A DNA stretch of 8,927 bases. It comes from Rubrobacter sp. Its GTDB lineage: Bacteria > Actinomycetota > Rubrobacteria > Rubrobacterales > Rubrobacteraceae. The stretch lies in NCBI GenBank assembly GCA_013815575.1, contig JACDFX010000031.1:1-8927 (forward strand), written 5' to 3'. Position 1 is the first letter of the stretch. Each line of letters opens with the position of its first letter. The translations under genes and the position numbers were made by a program. The notes below the pieces were generated by a model. The model ran no database searches, was not told the origin of the DNA, and was given only the letters and a program-made list of their open reading frames with translations. This document shows, piece after piece, positions 1 to 6,292 of this stretch.

Positions 1-1
1 G

Positions 2-358
2 GTCCACTCCGCGGGCGTGCTCGGCAAGCTCTACAGCGAGACGTTGGAGGCCGTCCCGTCCCGGCCCGTACAGGCGCTCACGGCGACGGGCGCGAGCAAC
101 TTTCAGGCCTTCCTCTTCGGGCGGCTGCCGCAGTCGATGAACGGCTTCGCCTCGCTCACTCTCTACCAGTGGGAGTGCAACATCCGCTCGGCGACGATAC
201 TCGGCTTCGTCGGGGCCGGGGGAATAGGGCAACAGATCCTGATCTCCATGAACCTCTTCGACTACCCGAAGGTCGCCACGCTGGTCGGGGCGACGATAGT
301 GGTGGTGCTGCTCGTGGACCGTTTCTCGGCCGCGATCCGGCGCCGGCTTGCGTACTAG
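2..358 (+). CDS. phnE: Phosphonate/phosphite-type ABC transporter permease PhnE, C-terminal part (5' end outside window)
   Basis: This is the last 118 residues of a membrane permease of a PhnCDE-type importer, which moves phosphonate, phosphite or a related oxyanion through the cytoplasmic membrane using energy from a PhnC ATPase. The frame is open from base 2 and ends at TAG 356-358. The visible part begins VHSAGVLGKLYSETLE, typical of PhnE. It continues with the cytoplasmic EAA-type coupling loop (ALTATGASNFQAFLFGRLPQ) that docks on the ATPase, then a Gly-rich segment (GFVGAGGIGQQI) and a final membrane helix (TLVGATIVVVLLVDRF) with a short basic tail. The gene is cut by the window edge, not broken. 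The next gene, 28 bases downstream on the same strand, encodes a binding protein of the matching family, so the two probably form an operon. The substrate cannot be read from this fragment. The family call is firm. Confidence 0.9.
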   Translation, partial: VHSAGVLGKLYSETLEAVPSRPVQALTATGASNFQAFLFGRLPQSMNGFASLTLYQWECNIRSATILGFVGAGGIGQQILISMNLFDYPKVATLVGATIVVVLLVDRFSAAIRRRLAY

Positions 359-386
359 CCCCCGGCCGCCGGCCGGTACCTCGAGA

Positions 387-1220
387 ATGGACCACCCCGA
401 GGAGCTTCGCTTCGTGAGCTACCTCTCCCCCGGCATCCCCCGGGCGTTCTTCGAGGCGGTCGTCGAGCACGTGCGCCAGGCGCTGGGGCAGCGGGCCTCG
501 CTCTCGGTTGAGACTCGGGTATCGGGGCCGATGAGGGGGACGGATGACCCCTTCTCCAGGGGCGAGGCCGACGTCGGGTTCATGTGCGCCCCGTCATTCT
601 TCTGGCTGCGCGAACCGGAGGACCCGCCGGTAGAGTTGCTCCCCGCAGCGCCGGTGTTCCGGGACGGCCGGGCGCCGGGTGAGCCGGTCTACTTCTCCGA
701 GCTCGTAGTGCGCCGCGAAGACCCTGCCAGGTCGCTTCTCGACCTTCGGGGCCGCTCGTGGGCCTACAACGACCCGTGCTCCCTGAGTGGCTACTACAAC
801 CTTCTGAAGAAGCTGGCGGAGCTAGGAGAGGATGTTGGGTTTTTCAGCCGAACGTACTGCTCCGGATCCCACCTGAGATCCATGGAGATGGTTGTTCGTG
901 GCGAGGTGGACGCGGCGATCATAGATTCAAACGTCCTGCGCATAAAGCTCCGATCCACCCCGGACCTCAGGGAGCGGCTGCGGGTAATCGAAACCTGGGG
1001 ACCGTTCCCGATCCAACCGGTCGTACTCCGCTCTAACCTCCACCCGAACCTGGTCGAAGGTCTGCGGGCGGCCCTGCTGGCCATCGGCGAAGACTCCCCC
1101 GTAGCGCCAGCCCTCGCAGACTTCGGCCTGGAGCGCTTCGTCCCCGTCACCTACGAGCACTACGCCGCCGAAAGTGACGTTCTGAGAAGGTGCGAGGGCG
1201 CGCTGGGTATCCGTTCGTAG
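387..1220 (+). CDS. PhnD/SsuA-like substrate-binding protein lacking a signal peptide
   Basis: A 277-residue protein of the PhnD-like phosphate/phosphite/phosphonate-binding family (COG3221 type). Family landmarks are a first strand LRFVSYLSPGIP, the GEADVGFMCAPSFF segment, YFSELVVRRED, DLRGRSWAYNDPCSLSGYYNL (the anion-binding loop region) and a second-lobe segment GEVDAAIIDSNVLRIKL, then LGPFPIQPVV-like WGPFPIQPVV. It has no N-terminal hydrophobic segment or lipobox, so it appears cytosolic, unlike the exported PhnD of an importer. The ATG at 387 is preferred because it keeps the first beta strand. A GTG at 414 has a better ribosome site (GAGGAG, 399-404) but would delete that strand. A TTG at 348 would overlap phnE. 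The gene follows phnE by 28 bases and converges with senA, with only 42 bases between the stops. A cytosolic sensor or a protein of unknown ligand are both possible. Family call firm, role uncertain. Confidence 0.8.
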   Translation: MDHPEELRFVSYLSPGIPRAFFEAVVEHVRQALGQRASLSVETRVSGPMRGTDDPFSRGEADVGFMCAPSFFWLREPEDPPVELLPAAPVFRDGRAPGEPVYFSELVVRREDPARSLLDLRGRSWAYNDPCSLSGYYNLLKKLAELGEDVGFFSRTYCSGSHLRSMEMVVRGEVDAAIIDSNVLRIKLRSTPDLRERLRVIETWGPFPIQPVVLRSNLHPNLVEGLRAALLAIGEDSPVAPALADFGLERFVPVTYEHYAAESDVLRRCEGALGIRS

Positions 1221-1262
1221 AGGCCCGGGCCAACTGACCCGAGTCGTAGCAGCGGTGCCGGG

Positions 1263-2585
1263 TTATTTGAGGGCGCACGTCCGAAAACCCACGAAGAGGT
1301 CCCGCCGGTCGGGTAGGGCGAAGTTGCGCCAGGTGTTGCGGAGCATGCGGCTTCGTGTCGCCCACGAGCCCCCGCGCTGCACCTTTTGCTCGCCGAACCA
1401 GGGCTCCGAGTACTCCTTGTAGGGGTCGCGGACGAAGCCAGGGTAAGGCCCGAAATCGTCGGCACACCACTCCCAGACGTTGCCCATCATCTGCCTGCAG
1501 CCGAAGGCGCTGTCTCCCTCGGGGAAGGCGGCTACGTCCACCGGCCCGAGCAGGCGGCCGTCCAGGTTGGCGAGGCGTGGATTCGGCTGCGCCTCTCCCC
1601 ACGGGTAGAGGCGCTTGCGTCCGGTAGTGCCCGCAGCGTCCGGCTCGGCTGAGGCGGCCATCTCCCACTCGGCCTCGGTGGGCAGGCGGCGTCCGGCCCA
1701 CCGGCAGTAGGCCTCGGCCTCGTACCAGCTGACGTGGATAACCGGCGCGTGGGGGTCCAGAGAAACCGTTCTAGCAAAGTGCCTCTGGTGCCACCCGTCG
1801 CCGGCCCGCGACCAGTAGGCGGGATGCTCGGCTCCCGTCTCGTCCAACCATTGCCGACCCCCTTCACTCCAGAGTTCATGCCTCCCGTAAGCGCCGTCCT
1901 CCACGAAGGACCTGAATTGTTCGTTTGTGACCGGGGCGCGGGAGATCTCGAACGGGGAGACCTCTACGGGGTGCGCCCACTTCTCGTTGTCGAAGACGAA
2001 GCCCATGCCTTTGGTGGCCCCCAGCAGAAACTCGCCACCCGGTACCTCCGCGTCGCCTTCCAGCGGGCCGCGGGGTTGGGCATCCAGTATCGCGGGGTCG
2101 TAATCGGAGATCCGGGGCGCCGGGAGGCCGTGCGTCTGGCGGGTGTAGGTGAACGCCTCGCCGTGCATGTCCTCGTGGAAGGCGGCGAGGCGCGCGAAGT
2201 AGTCAGCCTCGGGGGTCGGGCCCTCGGTATGGAGCTTGTGCAGGGTTTCGTCCAGGACCCGCTGCATGTAGGAGAGGGTCTCCTCGTGGGAGAGTAGCGG
2301 TAAGTCCCAGCGGGTGTCGTGGGCCACCTCCATGGAGTCGTAGAGCTCGTCGCCGCGCTCCAGGATGTTGGAGAGGGCGAACTCTTCGTCTGTGATGCGG
2401 CGCAGGTTCCAGCGTTCCTGGAACCAGGCGAGGTGCCCGATCTCCCACAGCGGCGGGTTGACGATGCGGAGCTGGGGCCCCATCATCTGCTCGTCTGAGA
2501 GGTCGCTCCCCAACTCCAGGGTACGCCTCCGGCTGTCGACCAGCATCTCCGTGAGCCGCTCGATCTGTTCCTGTGCGCTCTGCAT
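1263..2585 (-). CDS. senA: Selenoneine synthase SenA (EgtB-family non-heme iron sulfoxide/selenoxide synthase)
   Basis: A 440-residue cytosolic enzyme of the EgtB family: an N-terminal DinB-like helical bundle (about 5-155) and a C-terminal formylglycine-generating-enzyme (FGE-sulfatase) fold (about 180-438). The likely iron ligands are His51 (EIGHLAWF) and His137 and His141 in the HxxxHxE motif FHEDMHGE. FGE landmarks are GGEFLLGATKG, RLPTEAEWEMAA, MGNVWEWCADD (from about 367), QRGGSWATR and a terminal VGFRTC. In EgtB, hercynine and gamma-glutamylcysteine or cysteine are joined with O2 to a sulfoxide. In SenA the partner is a selenosugar, leading to selenoneine. I choose SenA because a SenB-like glycosyltransferase and SelD are encoded divergently next door; the sequence alone would also allow EgtB. 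A loop at 88-97 (AHDTRWDLPL) differs from the Arg-rich substrate loop I recall for mycobacterial EgtB. The ATG at 2585 has an AAGGGA ribosome site 6 bases upstream. The frame stays open far further upstream, but that stretch is antisense to senB and selD and shows no homology. Confidence 0.85.
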   Translation of the reverse strand: MQSAQEQIERLTEMLVDSRRRTLELGSDLSDEQMMGPQLRIVNPPLWEIGHLAWFQERWNLRRITDEEFALSNILERGDELYDSMEVAHDTRWDLPLLSHEETLSYMQRVLDETLHKLHTEGPTPEADYFARLAAFHEDMHGEAFTYTRQTHGLPAPRISDYDPAILDAQPRGPLEGDAEVPGGEFLLGATKGMGFVFDNEKWAHPVEVSPFEISRAPVTNEQFRSFVEDGAYGRHELWSEGGRQWLDETGAEHPAYWSRAGDGWHQRHFARTVSLDPHAPVIHVSWYEAEAYCRWAGRRLPTEAEWEMAASAEPDAAGTTGRKRLYPWGEAQPNPRLANLDGRLLGPVDVAAFPEGDSAFGCRQMMGNVWEWCADDFGPYPGFVRDPYKEYSEPWFGEQKVQRGGSWATRSRMLRNTWRNFALPDRRDLFVGFRTCALK

Positions 2586-2708
2586 AAAATCCCTTCGTCT
2601 GACCTTTGCAGCGAATGTTAGCGCAAACCGTCGCGCGGGTAGTCCGGAAGGTGTAGTGTGCCGCGAAAGGCTGTATAAATGCGTATCGATGAAGCAGGGA
2701 TACGCAGC
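2586..2708. promoter_or_regulatory. Divergent senA / senB-selD promoter region
   Basis: This 123-base gap separates two outward-facing genes and must hold promoters for both. On the plus strand a -10-like TATAAA lies at 2674-2679, giving a predicted transcript start near 2686 and a leader of about 23 bases to the senB ATG at 2709; no good -35 is visible. On the minus strand a weak -10-like TAACAT reads 2620 to 2615, about 30 bases before the senA ATG. Ribosome sites are AAGGGA for senA and AGGGA (8 bases before ATG) for senB. No clear operator palindrome was seen. Confidence 0.4.
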
Positions 2709-3731
2709 ATGAAGATCAGCCTCGTTACGCCGGCCGGGGCGAGGTCGCGCAGCGGCAACAGGGCCACAGCCGACCGCTGGGCGCGCTTCCTGATTGAGTT
2801 GGGGCATGAGGTGCTGGTCGAAGAGGCCTGGGGCGGGGAGCGCTCTGACCTGATGATCGCCCTCCACACCCGGCGGAGCCACTCCTCCATAAAGCGCTAC
2901 GCTACCGCCCACCCCGGCCACCCACTCGTCGCCGTCCTCACCGGGACCGACCTCTACCGGGATATCCGGTTCGACGATGACGCCCAGGATTCTCTGAGGC
3001 TGGCTACGCGGGTGGTCGTGCTGCAGGAGGCCGGTCTGGCGGAACTCGAACCGCGGCACCGCGAGAAGGCGCGGGTGATCTACCAGTCGGCCGAGCCCAT
3101 CCGCCCCCAGCCCCAGGCGAAGACCTTTTTCGACGTATGCGTGGTTGGCAACCTGCGCGCCGAGAAAGACCCCTTCCGCTGCGCCCTGGCCGCCCGGTTG
3201 CTGCCGCCAGCCTCGCGCGTCCGGATTACTCACGCCGGGAAAGCCCAAAACGAGAGGTTCGCCGAACGGGCCAGGGCGCTCGCGTCGGCCGAACCCCGCT
3301 ACCGCTGGCTCGGAGAGGTGCCCCGGTGGCGGGTGCGACGGCTGCTGTCGCGGGCGCGGCTGCTGGTTCAGACTTCGGTGATGGAGGGTGGGGCCAACGC
3401 GGTCGCCGAGGCGCTGGCCGCCGGGGTGCCCGTGATCGCCTCCCGCATAGCCGGCAACGTCGGGATGCTGGGCGAAGACTATCCCGGTTACTACCCGGTC
3501 GGGGATGAAGAAGCCCTGGCGCTGCTGCTGGAACAAACCGAATCCGACGCCGCGTTCCACGAGTCGCTGGAGGCGCGGTGCGCCGCCCGCCGCCCCCTGA
3601 CCCTGCCCGAGCGCGAGCGCGGGGCGCTGGGCGGCCTGATCGAAGAAGTCGCCGGGGGCTCCCCGGACGGCCAGGAACAGACGCAGGGTGATGGGGTTAT
3701 ACTCACGCCATGGACGAAAAAACGCGCATAA
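2709..3731 (+). CDS. senB: Selenosugar synthase SenB (GT-B, GT4-like glycosyltransferase)
   Basis: A 340-residue cytosolic glycosyltransferase with a GT-B fold. The N-terminal motif KISLVTPAGARSRSGNRATA with DRWARFLIELGHEV is the characteristic opening of the SenB (formerly TIGR04348-type) family. Further landmarks are LTGTDLY (78-83), VVGNLRAEKDP (145-155) and the nucleotide-sugar-binding EGGANAVAE (226-234, an E-x7-E motif) followed by ALAAGVPVIASRIAGN. In the known pathway SenB uses selenophosphate, the SelD product, to displace UDP from a UDP-sugar such as UDP-GlcNAc, giving a 1-seleno-sugar for SenA. The start is set at 2709 because homologues begin MKI.LVTPA and AGGGA lies 8 bases upstream. 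An in-frame ATG at 2679 overlaps the likely -10 element. The stop lies 22 bases inside selD, implying co-transcription and translational coupling. The tail after about residue 318 is polar and probably disordered. Confidence 0.88.
   Translation: MKISLVTPAGARSRSGNRATADRWARFLIELGHEVLVEEAWGGERSDLMIALHTRRSHSSIKRYATAHPGHPLVAVLTGTDLYRDIRFDDDAQDSLRLATRVVVLQEAGLAELEPRHREKARVIYQSAEPIRPQPQAKTFFDVCVVGNLRAEKDPFRCALAARLLPPASRVRITHAGKAQNERFAERARALASAEPRYRWLGEVPRWRVRRLLSRARLLVQTSVMEGGANAVAEALAAGVPVIASRIAGNVGMLGEDYPGYYPVGDEEALALLLEQTESDAAFHESLEARCAARRPLTLPERERGALGGLIEEVAGGSPDGQEQTQGDGVILTPWTKKRA
3698..3703 (+). promoter_or_regulatory. -10-like TATACT just before the selD start (possible leaderless promoter)
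   Basis: TATACT ends six bases before the selD ATG at 3710, so transcription from it would begin at or very near the A of the start codon. There is no convincing -35 box (GGAACA at 3674-3679 is the closest) and no good ribosome site in front of the ATG, which fits leaderless initiation or coupling to senB. It lies inside the senB coding region, so a chance match is possible. Confidence 0.3.
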
Positions 3732-4750
3732 GGATGACGAAATACTCGCAGAAAGCCGGCTGAGGCTCCAAGTTCGCTCCAGGGGTCCTGGAGCAGGTGC
3801 TTCTCTCACTAACGCCGGGCTCGCCCTCGGGGGACAGCTTCGTGAGCAGCATGGAGACCCGCGACGACGCGGGGTACATCCCGTTCGGCGGCGGCCTGCT
3901 GTTGCAGTCGGTTGACTTCTTCCCGCCGATCGTGGACGACCCTTACAGGTTTGGCCAAATCGCCGCCGCCAACTCCCTCTCGGACGTCTACGCGATGGGC
4001 GGCGAGCCCCTGACGGCGATGAACCTGGTCGGCTTCCCAGAAAAGCTGGACCTCGGCATTCTGCGCGAGATCCTGGCCGGCGGACAATCCAAGATCGAGG
4101 AGTCCGGCGCGAAGCTCTGCGGCGGCCACTCCGTGCAGGACGATGAGCCCAAGTACGGCCTCTCCGTAACGGGCTTCGTCGAGGAGGACCGGGTCGTGCG
4201 CAACGCCGGGGCAAAGGCGGGCGACGCGCTGGTCCTGACCAAACCGCTTGGCTTCGGCATCCTGACCACGGCCCTCAAGCGCGACCTCGTATCCGAATCC
4301 GAGATAGAGGACGCCGTCGAGGTGGCGGCGACCCTAAACAAGGGCGGTCGCGCCGCGCTGCGCGAGGTCGAGGTCTCGGCCGCGACCGACGTCACGGGCT
4401 ACGGCTTTCTGGGCCACCTCTCCGAGATGCTGGAGGCGTCGGGGCTCGGGGCGGTGGTGCGCCGGAGCGGGGTGCCGGTCTGGGAACGGTCCCTCTCCCT
4501 CGCCGCGAATGGGTGTTACCCCGGCGGCCTCAAGAACAACCGGGAGTACCTCGGCGACAAAGTAACCCCGGACGGGGTCGGCCCGGAAGACCTGCTGCCC
4601 CTGTACGACCCGCAGACGAGCGGCGGCCTTCTCGTGGCCGTGCCCGAGCAGCAGGCTTCGGCGTTCGTGCGTGCCCTGGAGAAACACGCCACGCTCGCCG
4701 CGGTGATCGGTGAAGTCGTGGAGGGTCAGACGGTTACGGTCGTACCGTAA
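3710..4750 (+). CDS. selD: Selenide, water dikinase SelD (SenC role), selenocysteine-containing; in-frame TGA at 3761-3763
   Basis: SelD makes selenophosphate from selenide and ATP, the selenium donor for both selenocysteine tRNA and the SenB selenosugar. The full protein is 346 residues, matching E. coli SelD (347). The opening MDEKTRIRMTKYSQKAGUG aligns with the E. coli N-terminus, and TGA 3761-3763 (residue 18) falls on the catalytic Cys17/Sec position, with the catalytic Lys at 21. Likely metal-binding Asp residues are Asp52, Asp92 (NSLSDVYAMGG) and Asp227 (ATDVTGYGFLGH). CGGHSVQDDEPKYGLSVTG, NNREYLGDKV and DPQTSGGLLVAVP are further family signatures. The usual second Cys of GCGCK is Ser20. 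A hairpin at 3776-3794 supplies a plausible SECIS. The gene overlaps the senB end by 22 bases and lacks a strong ribosome site. Automated calling would probably start it near GTG 3797 and miss the catalytic segment. Identity is very secure; Sec decoding is strongly supported. Confidence 0.93.
3761..3794 (+). promoter_or_regulatory. Sec UGA codon and bacterial SECIS hairpin in selD
   Basis: The TGA at 3761-3763 is followed after 12 bases by a perfect 8-bp stem, GCTCCAGG (3776-3783) paired with CCTGGAGC (3787-3794), closed by the loop GGT. The loop begins 20 bases after the TGA, inside the range known for bacterial SECIS elements, and a G-rich GGU loop resembles the SelB-binding loop of E. coli fdhF. 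The stem is also coding (PGVLEQ region), as bacterial SECIS elements are. Folding was done by eye only. Confidence 0.82.
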
Positions 4751-4793
4751 GCGCACCCGAGTTTCGCTCCAGCGTTCAATTCAGATAACCGTT

Positions 4794-4858
4794 GAGGTCA
4801 AGTTTGCGCCGGGTGTGATCCCGGCGCGCCCAAGTGGGGCGCTACACTTGCAAACCTC
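4794..4858. terminator. Compound hairpins between convergent selD and TVP38 gene (likely bidirectional terminator)
   Basis: Two adjacent hairpins lie between the converging stops. The first is a perfect 8-bp stem, GCGCCGGG (4806-4813) with CCCGGCGC (4820-4827), loop TGTGAT. The second is CAAGTG (4831-4836) with CACTTG (4845-4850). Flanking GTTTGC (4802-4807) and GCAAAC (4850-4855) could close an alternative long outer stem, partly competing with both. No T-run follows on either strand, so termination is inferred from position and stem strength. Confidence 0.5.
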
Positions 4859-4898
4859 GCCTCCCTTCCTCCTGCGACCCACCTCGAGACGGAGGATG

Positions 4899-5609
4899 CT
4901 ACGGTACGGGCTTGCCCCGCCTCCAGCGCTGGACGATAGCGGCCACGACCGCTACGGCGATCACGATCCCGAACGCCACCAGCAAGACTTGGACGTACTG
5001 GGGCGCCCGCCCGCCGAGGTAGGCGTAGACGAAGGTCGCCGGGGCGGCCCCGACGGTCGTGGCCACGAGGAACCCCCAGAAGCCCATCCGGGTGAGCCCG
5101 GCCGCGAAGGAGATCACGTCGAAGGAGAGGATGGGCACGAGCCGGGCGGCGAGGACCGCGTAATGTCCCCAGCGGGCGAACCATCGGTCGGCGGATTCGA
5201 GCCCCGTCTTCCCCACCAACGCCTCGACCGGCCCCCGCCCGAGGGCCCTTGAGATCCAGAACGCTATCGCCGCCGCCAACGACGCGCTAACCAGGCTCAA
5301 CAGCCCTCCCCAGAGGGCCCCGAAGGCGAGGCCGTTGGCGAAGGTTATCAGGAAGGCCGGAAGGGGAGCCAAGAGGGCCTGGAGGATCATCAGCAGGCCC
5401 GACACCACCGGCGCCCAGGCCCCGAACGAGAGGATGTAATCCTTCAGGACCGCCACGTCGCCCCGGCCCAGGATGGCCGCGGCGCGGTTGACCTCCGAGC
5501 GGAACCCCGCAGATAGGAGATAGGCAAGCCCAAACGCCACCCCTGCCCCCAGCACCACCGCGAGCCGGACCCGTCCGACGATCCGGGCGTCTAGCTTCAC
5601 CTGGCTCAC
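4899..5609 (-). CDS. TVP38/TMEM64 family (DedA/SNARE-associated superfamily) inner membrane protein
   Basis: A 236-residue integral membrane protein. Visible segments are a first helix at about 15-33, a helix-reentrant region at 66-100 containing FLITFANGLAFGALWGG, a helix at 102-120 ending in the family ISRALGRGPVE motif, the core RLVPILSFDVISFAAGL (156-172), and helices at about 176-198 and 206-225 before a basic tail. The [F]-x-NG-x-x-FG and R-x-x-P-x-x-x-x-D motifs are diagnostic of the SNARE-associated domain. Family members are thought to act in lipid scrambling or ion/oxyanion transport; no substrate can be assigned. The start is GTG at 5609 with AGGA 9 bases upstream; no ATG is available near the N-terminus. 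It is the last gene of the minus-strand series, 193 bases after the Csp gene, and converges with selD. Confidence 0.87.
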   Translation of the reverse strand: MSQVKLDARIVGRVRLAVVLGAGVAFGLAYLLSAGFRSEVNRAAAILGRGDVAVLKDYILSFGAWAPVVSGLLMILQALLAPLPAFLITFANGLAFGALWGGLLSLVSASLAAAIAFWISRALGRGPVEALVGKTGLESADRWFARWGHYAVLAARLVPILSFDVISFAAGLTRMGFWGFLVATTVGAAPATFVYAYLGGRAPQYVQVLLVAFGIVIAVAVVAAIVQRWRRGKPVP

Positions 5610-5802
5610 CTGTCGGCGTCCTGGTTAGCCGGTGCCGGGGTATTCAGGGCCAGGTGGCAACCATCGGCGGCACACGTCAAAGGGGCACTGCCTTCTCTTG
5701 GGGCCACCAGATGGGCCTGTGCTCCATCTTCACGTGCTCGAGGAAGCGTAGCTGCCGCCCGTCCTTGCCGCTACCGGGAGATCCAGACCCAAGAGGCGTG
5801 CC

Positions 5803-6216
5803 CTACGAGCCCATCGCGGAGAGAAGGTTGTTGCAGGCCGCCTCGCAGCGGCGACAGACCTCGGCGCACAGGCGGCAGTGCTCCATGCTCATGTCTCGGG
5901 CGTGTTGCTCGCACTCGTCGCCGCACGCGCGACACGCCCGCGCGCAGGCCAGAAGGACGGCCCGGGCCGTCTCCGGCTCGAAGGCCGTCTGGCGCGAGAG
6001 GATCCTGCCGGTGGCCCCGCACAGATCGGCGCAGTCCAGGTCGAGCCTTGTGCAGCGGGCCAGGTGGTTGGGGTGCTGCTCACCGAGGCAGGCGTCCGCG
6101 CAGGCGGTGCAGGTTCGGGCACAGTCAAAGCAGGCCTCTACGCACTCCGCCAGCATCGCCGCGTCCACCGGGGCGGGACTCGGGTGGGACTCGATCATCC
6201 GTTGCGCGTGGATCAT
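5803..6216 (-). CDS. Csp3-like four-helix-bundle copper-storage protein (DUF326 type)
   Basis: A 137-residue protein with 18 cysteines and no signal peptide, the signature of cytosolic Csp3, in which Cys thiolates lining a four-helix bundle bind many Cu(I) ions. Cysteines occur at 25, 29, 32, 36, 39, 43, 55, 62, 66, 91, 95, 98, 102, 114, 117, 121, 124 and 128, with CxxxC and CxxC spacing that puts them on one helix face. Segments include ECVEACFDCARTCTACADAC and CARACRACGDEC. Its expected role is sequestering cytosolic Cu(I), for protection or to supply copper enzymes. The ATG at 6216 has AGGAG 8 bases upstream. It lies 76 bases downstream of the DUF4396 gene on the same strand, and the neighbours look metal-related, supporting a copper-handling operon. 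After the TAG stop the same frame stays open for 41 codons to a TGA at 5677-5679; this is not included. Confidence 0.9.
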   Translation of the reverse strand: MIHAQRMIESHPSPAPVDAAMLAECVEACFDCARTCTACADACLGEQHPNHLARCTRLDLDCADLCGATGRILSRQTAFEPETARAVLLACARACRACGDECEQHARDMSMEHCRLCAEVCRRCEAACNNLLSAMGS

Positions 6217-6292
6217 GCTCTATCTCCTCTCCCAGAGGTTGCTCTTCGGTTGCGGGCCTCGCGGCCGTAAGGATGGACCTCCGGCGTCGCGC

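Noticed and set aside
1221..1262. GGCCCGGGCC and CGGG/CCCG pairings as a terminator between the PhnD-like gene and senA
   Set aside because: The usable stem is only four base pairs with an eight-base loop and no T-run; too weak to call.
2586..4214. Open frame extending senA by more than 500 residues at its N-terminus on the minus strand
   Set aside because: It is antisense to senB and selD, is low-complexity Arg/Pro/Gly-rich, and the EgtB-type fold begins exactly at the ATG 2585 with its own ribosome site.
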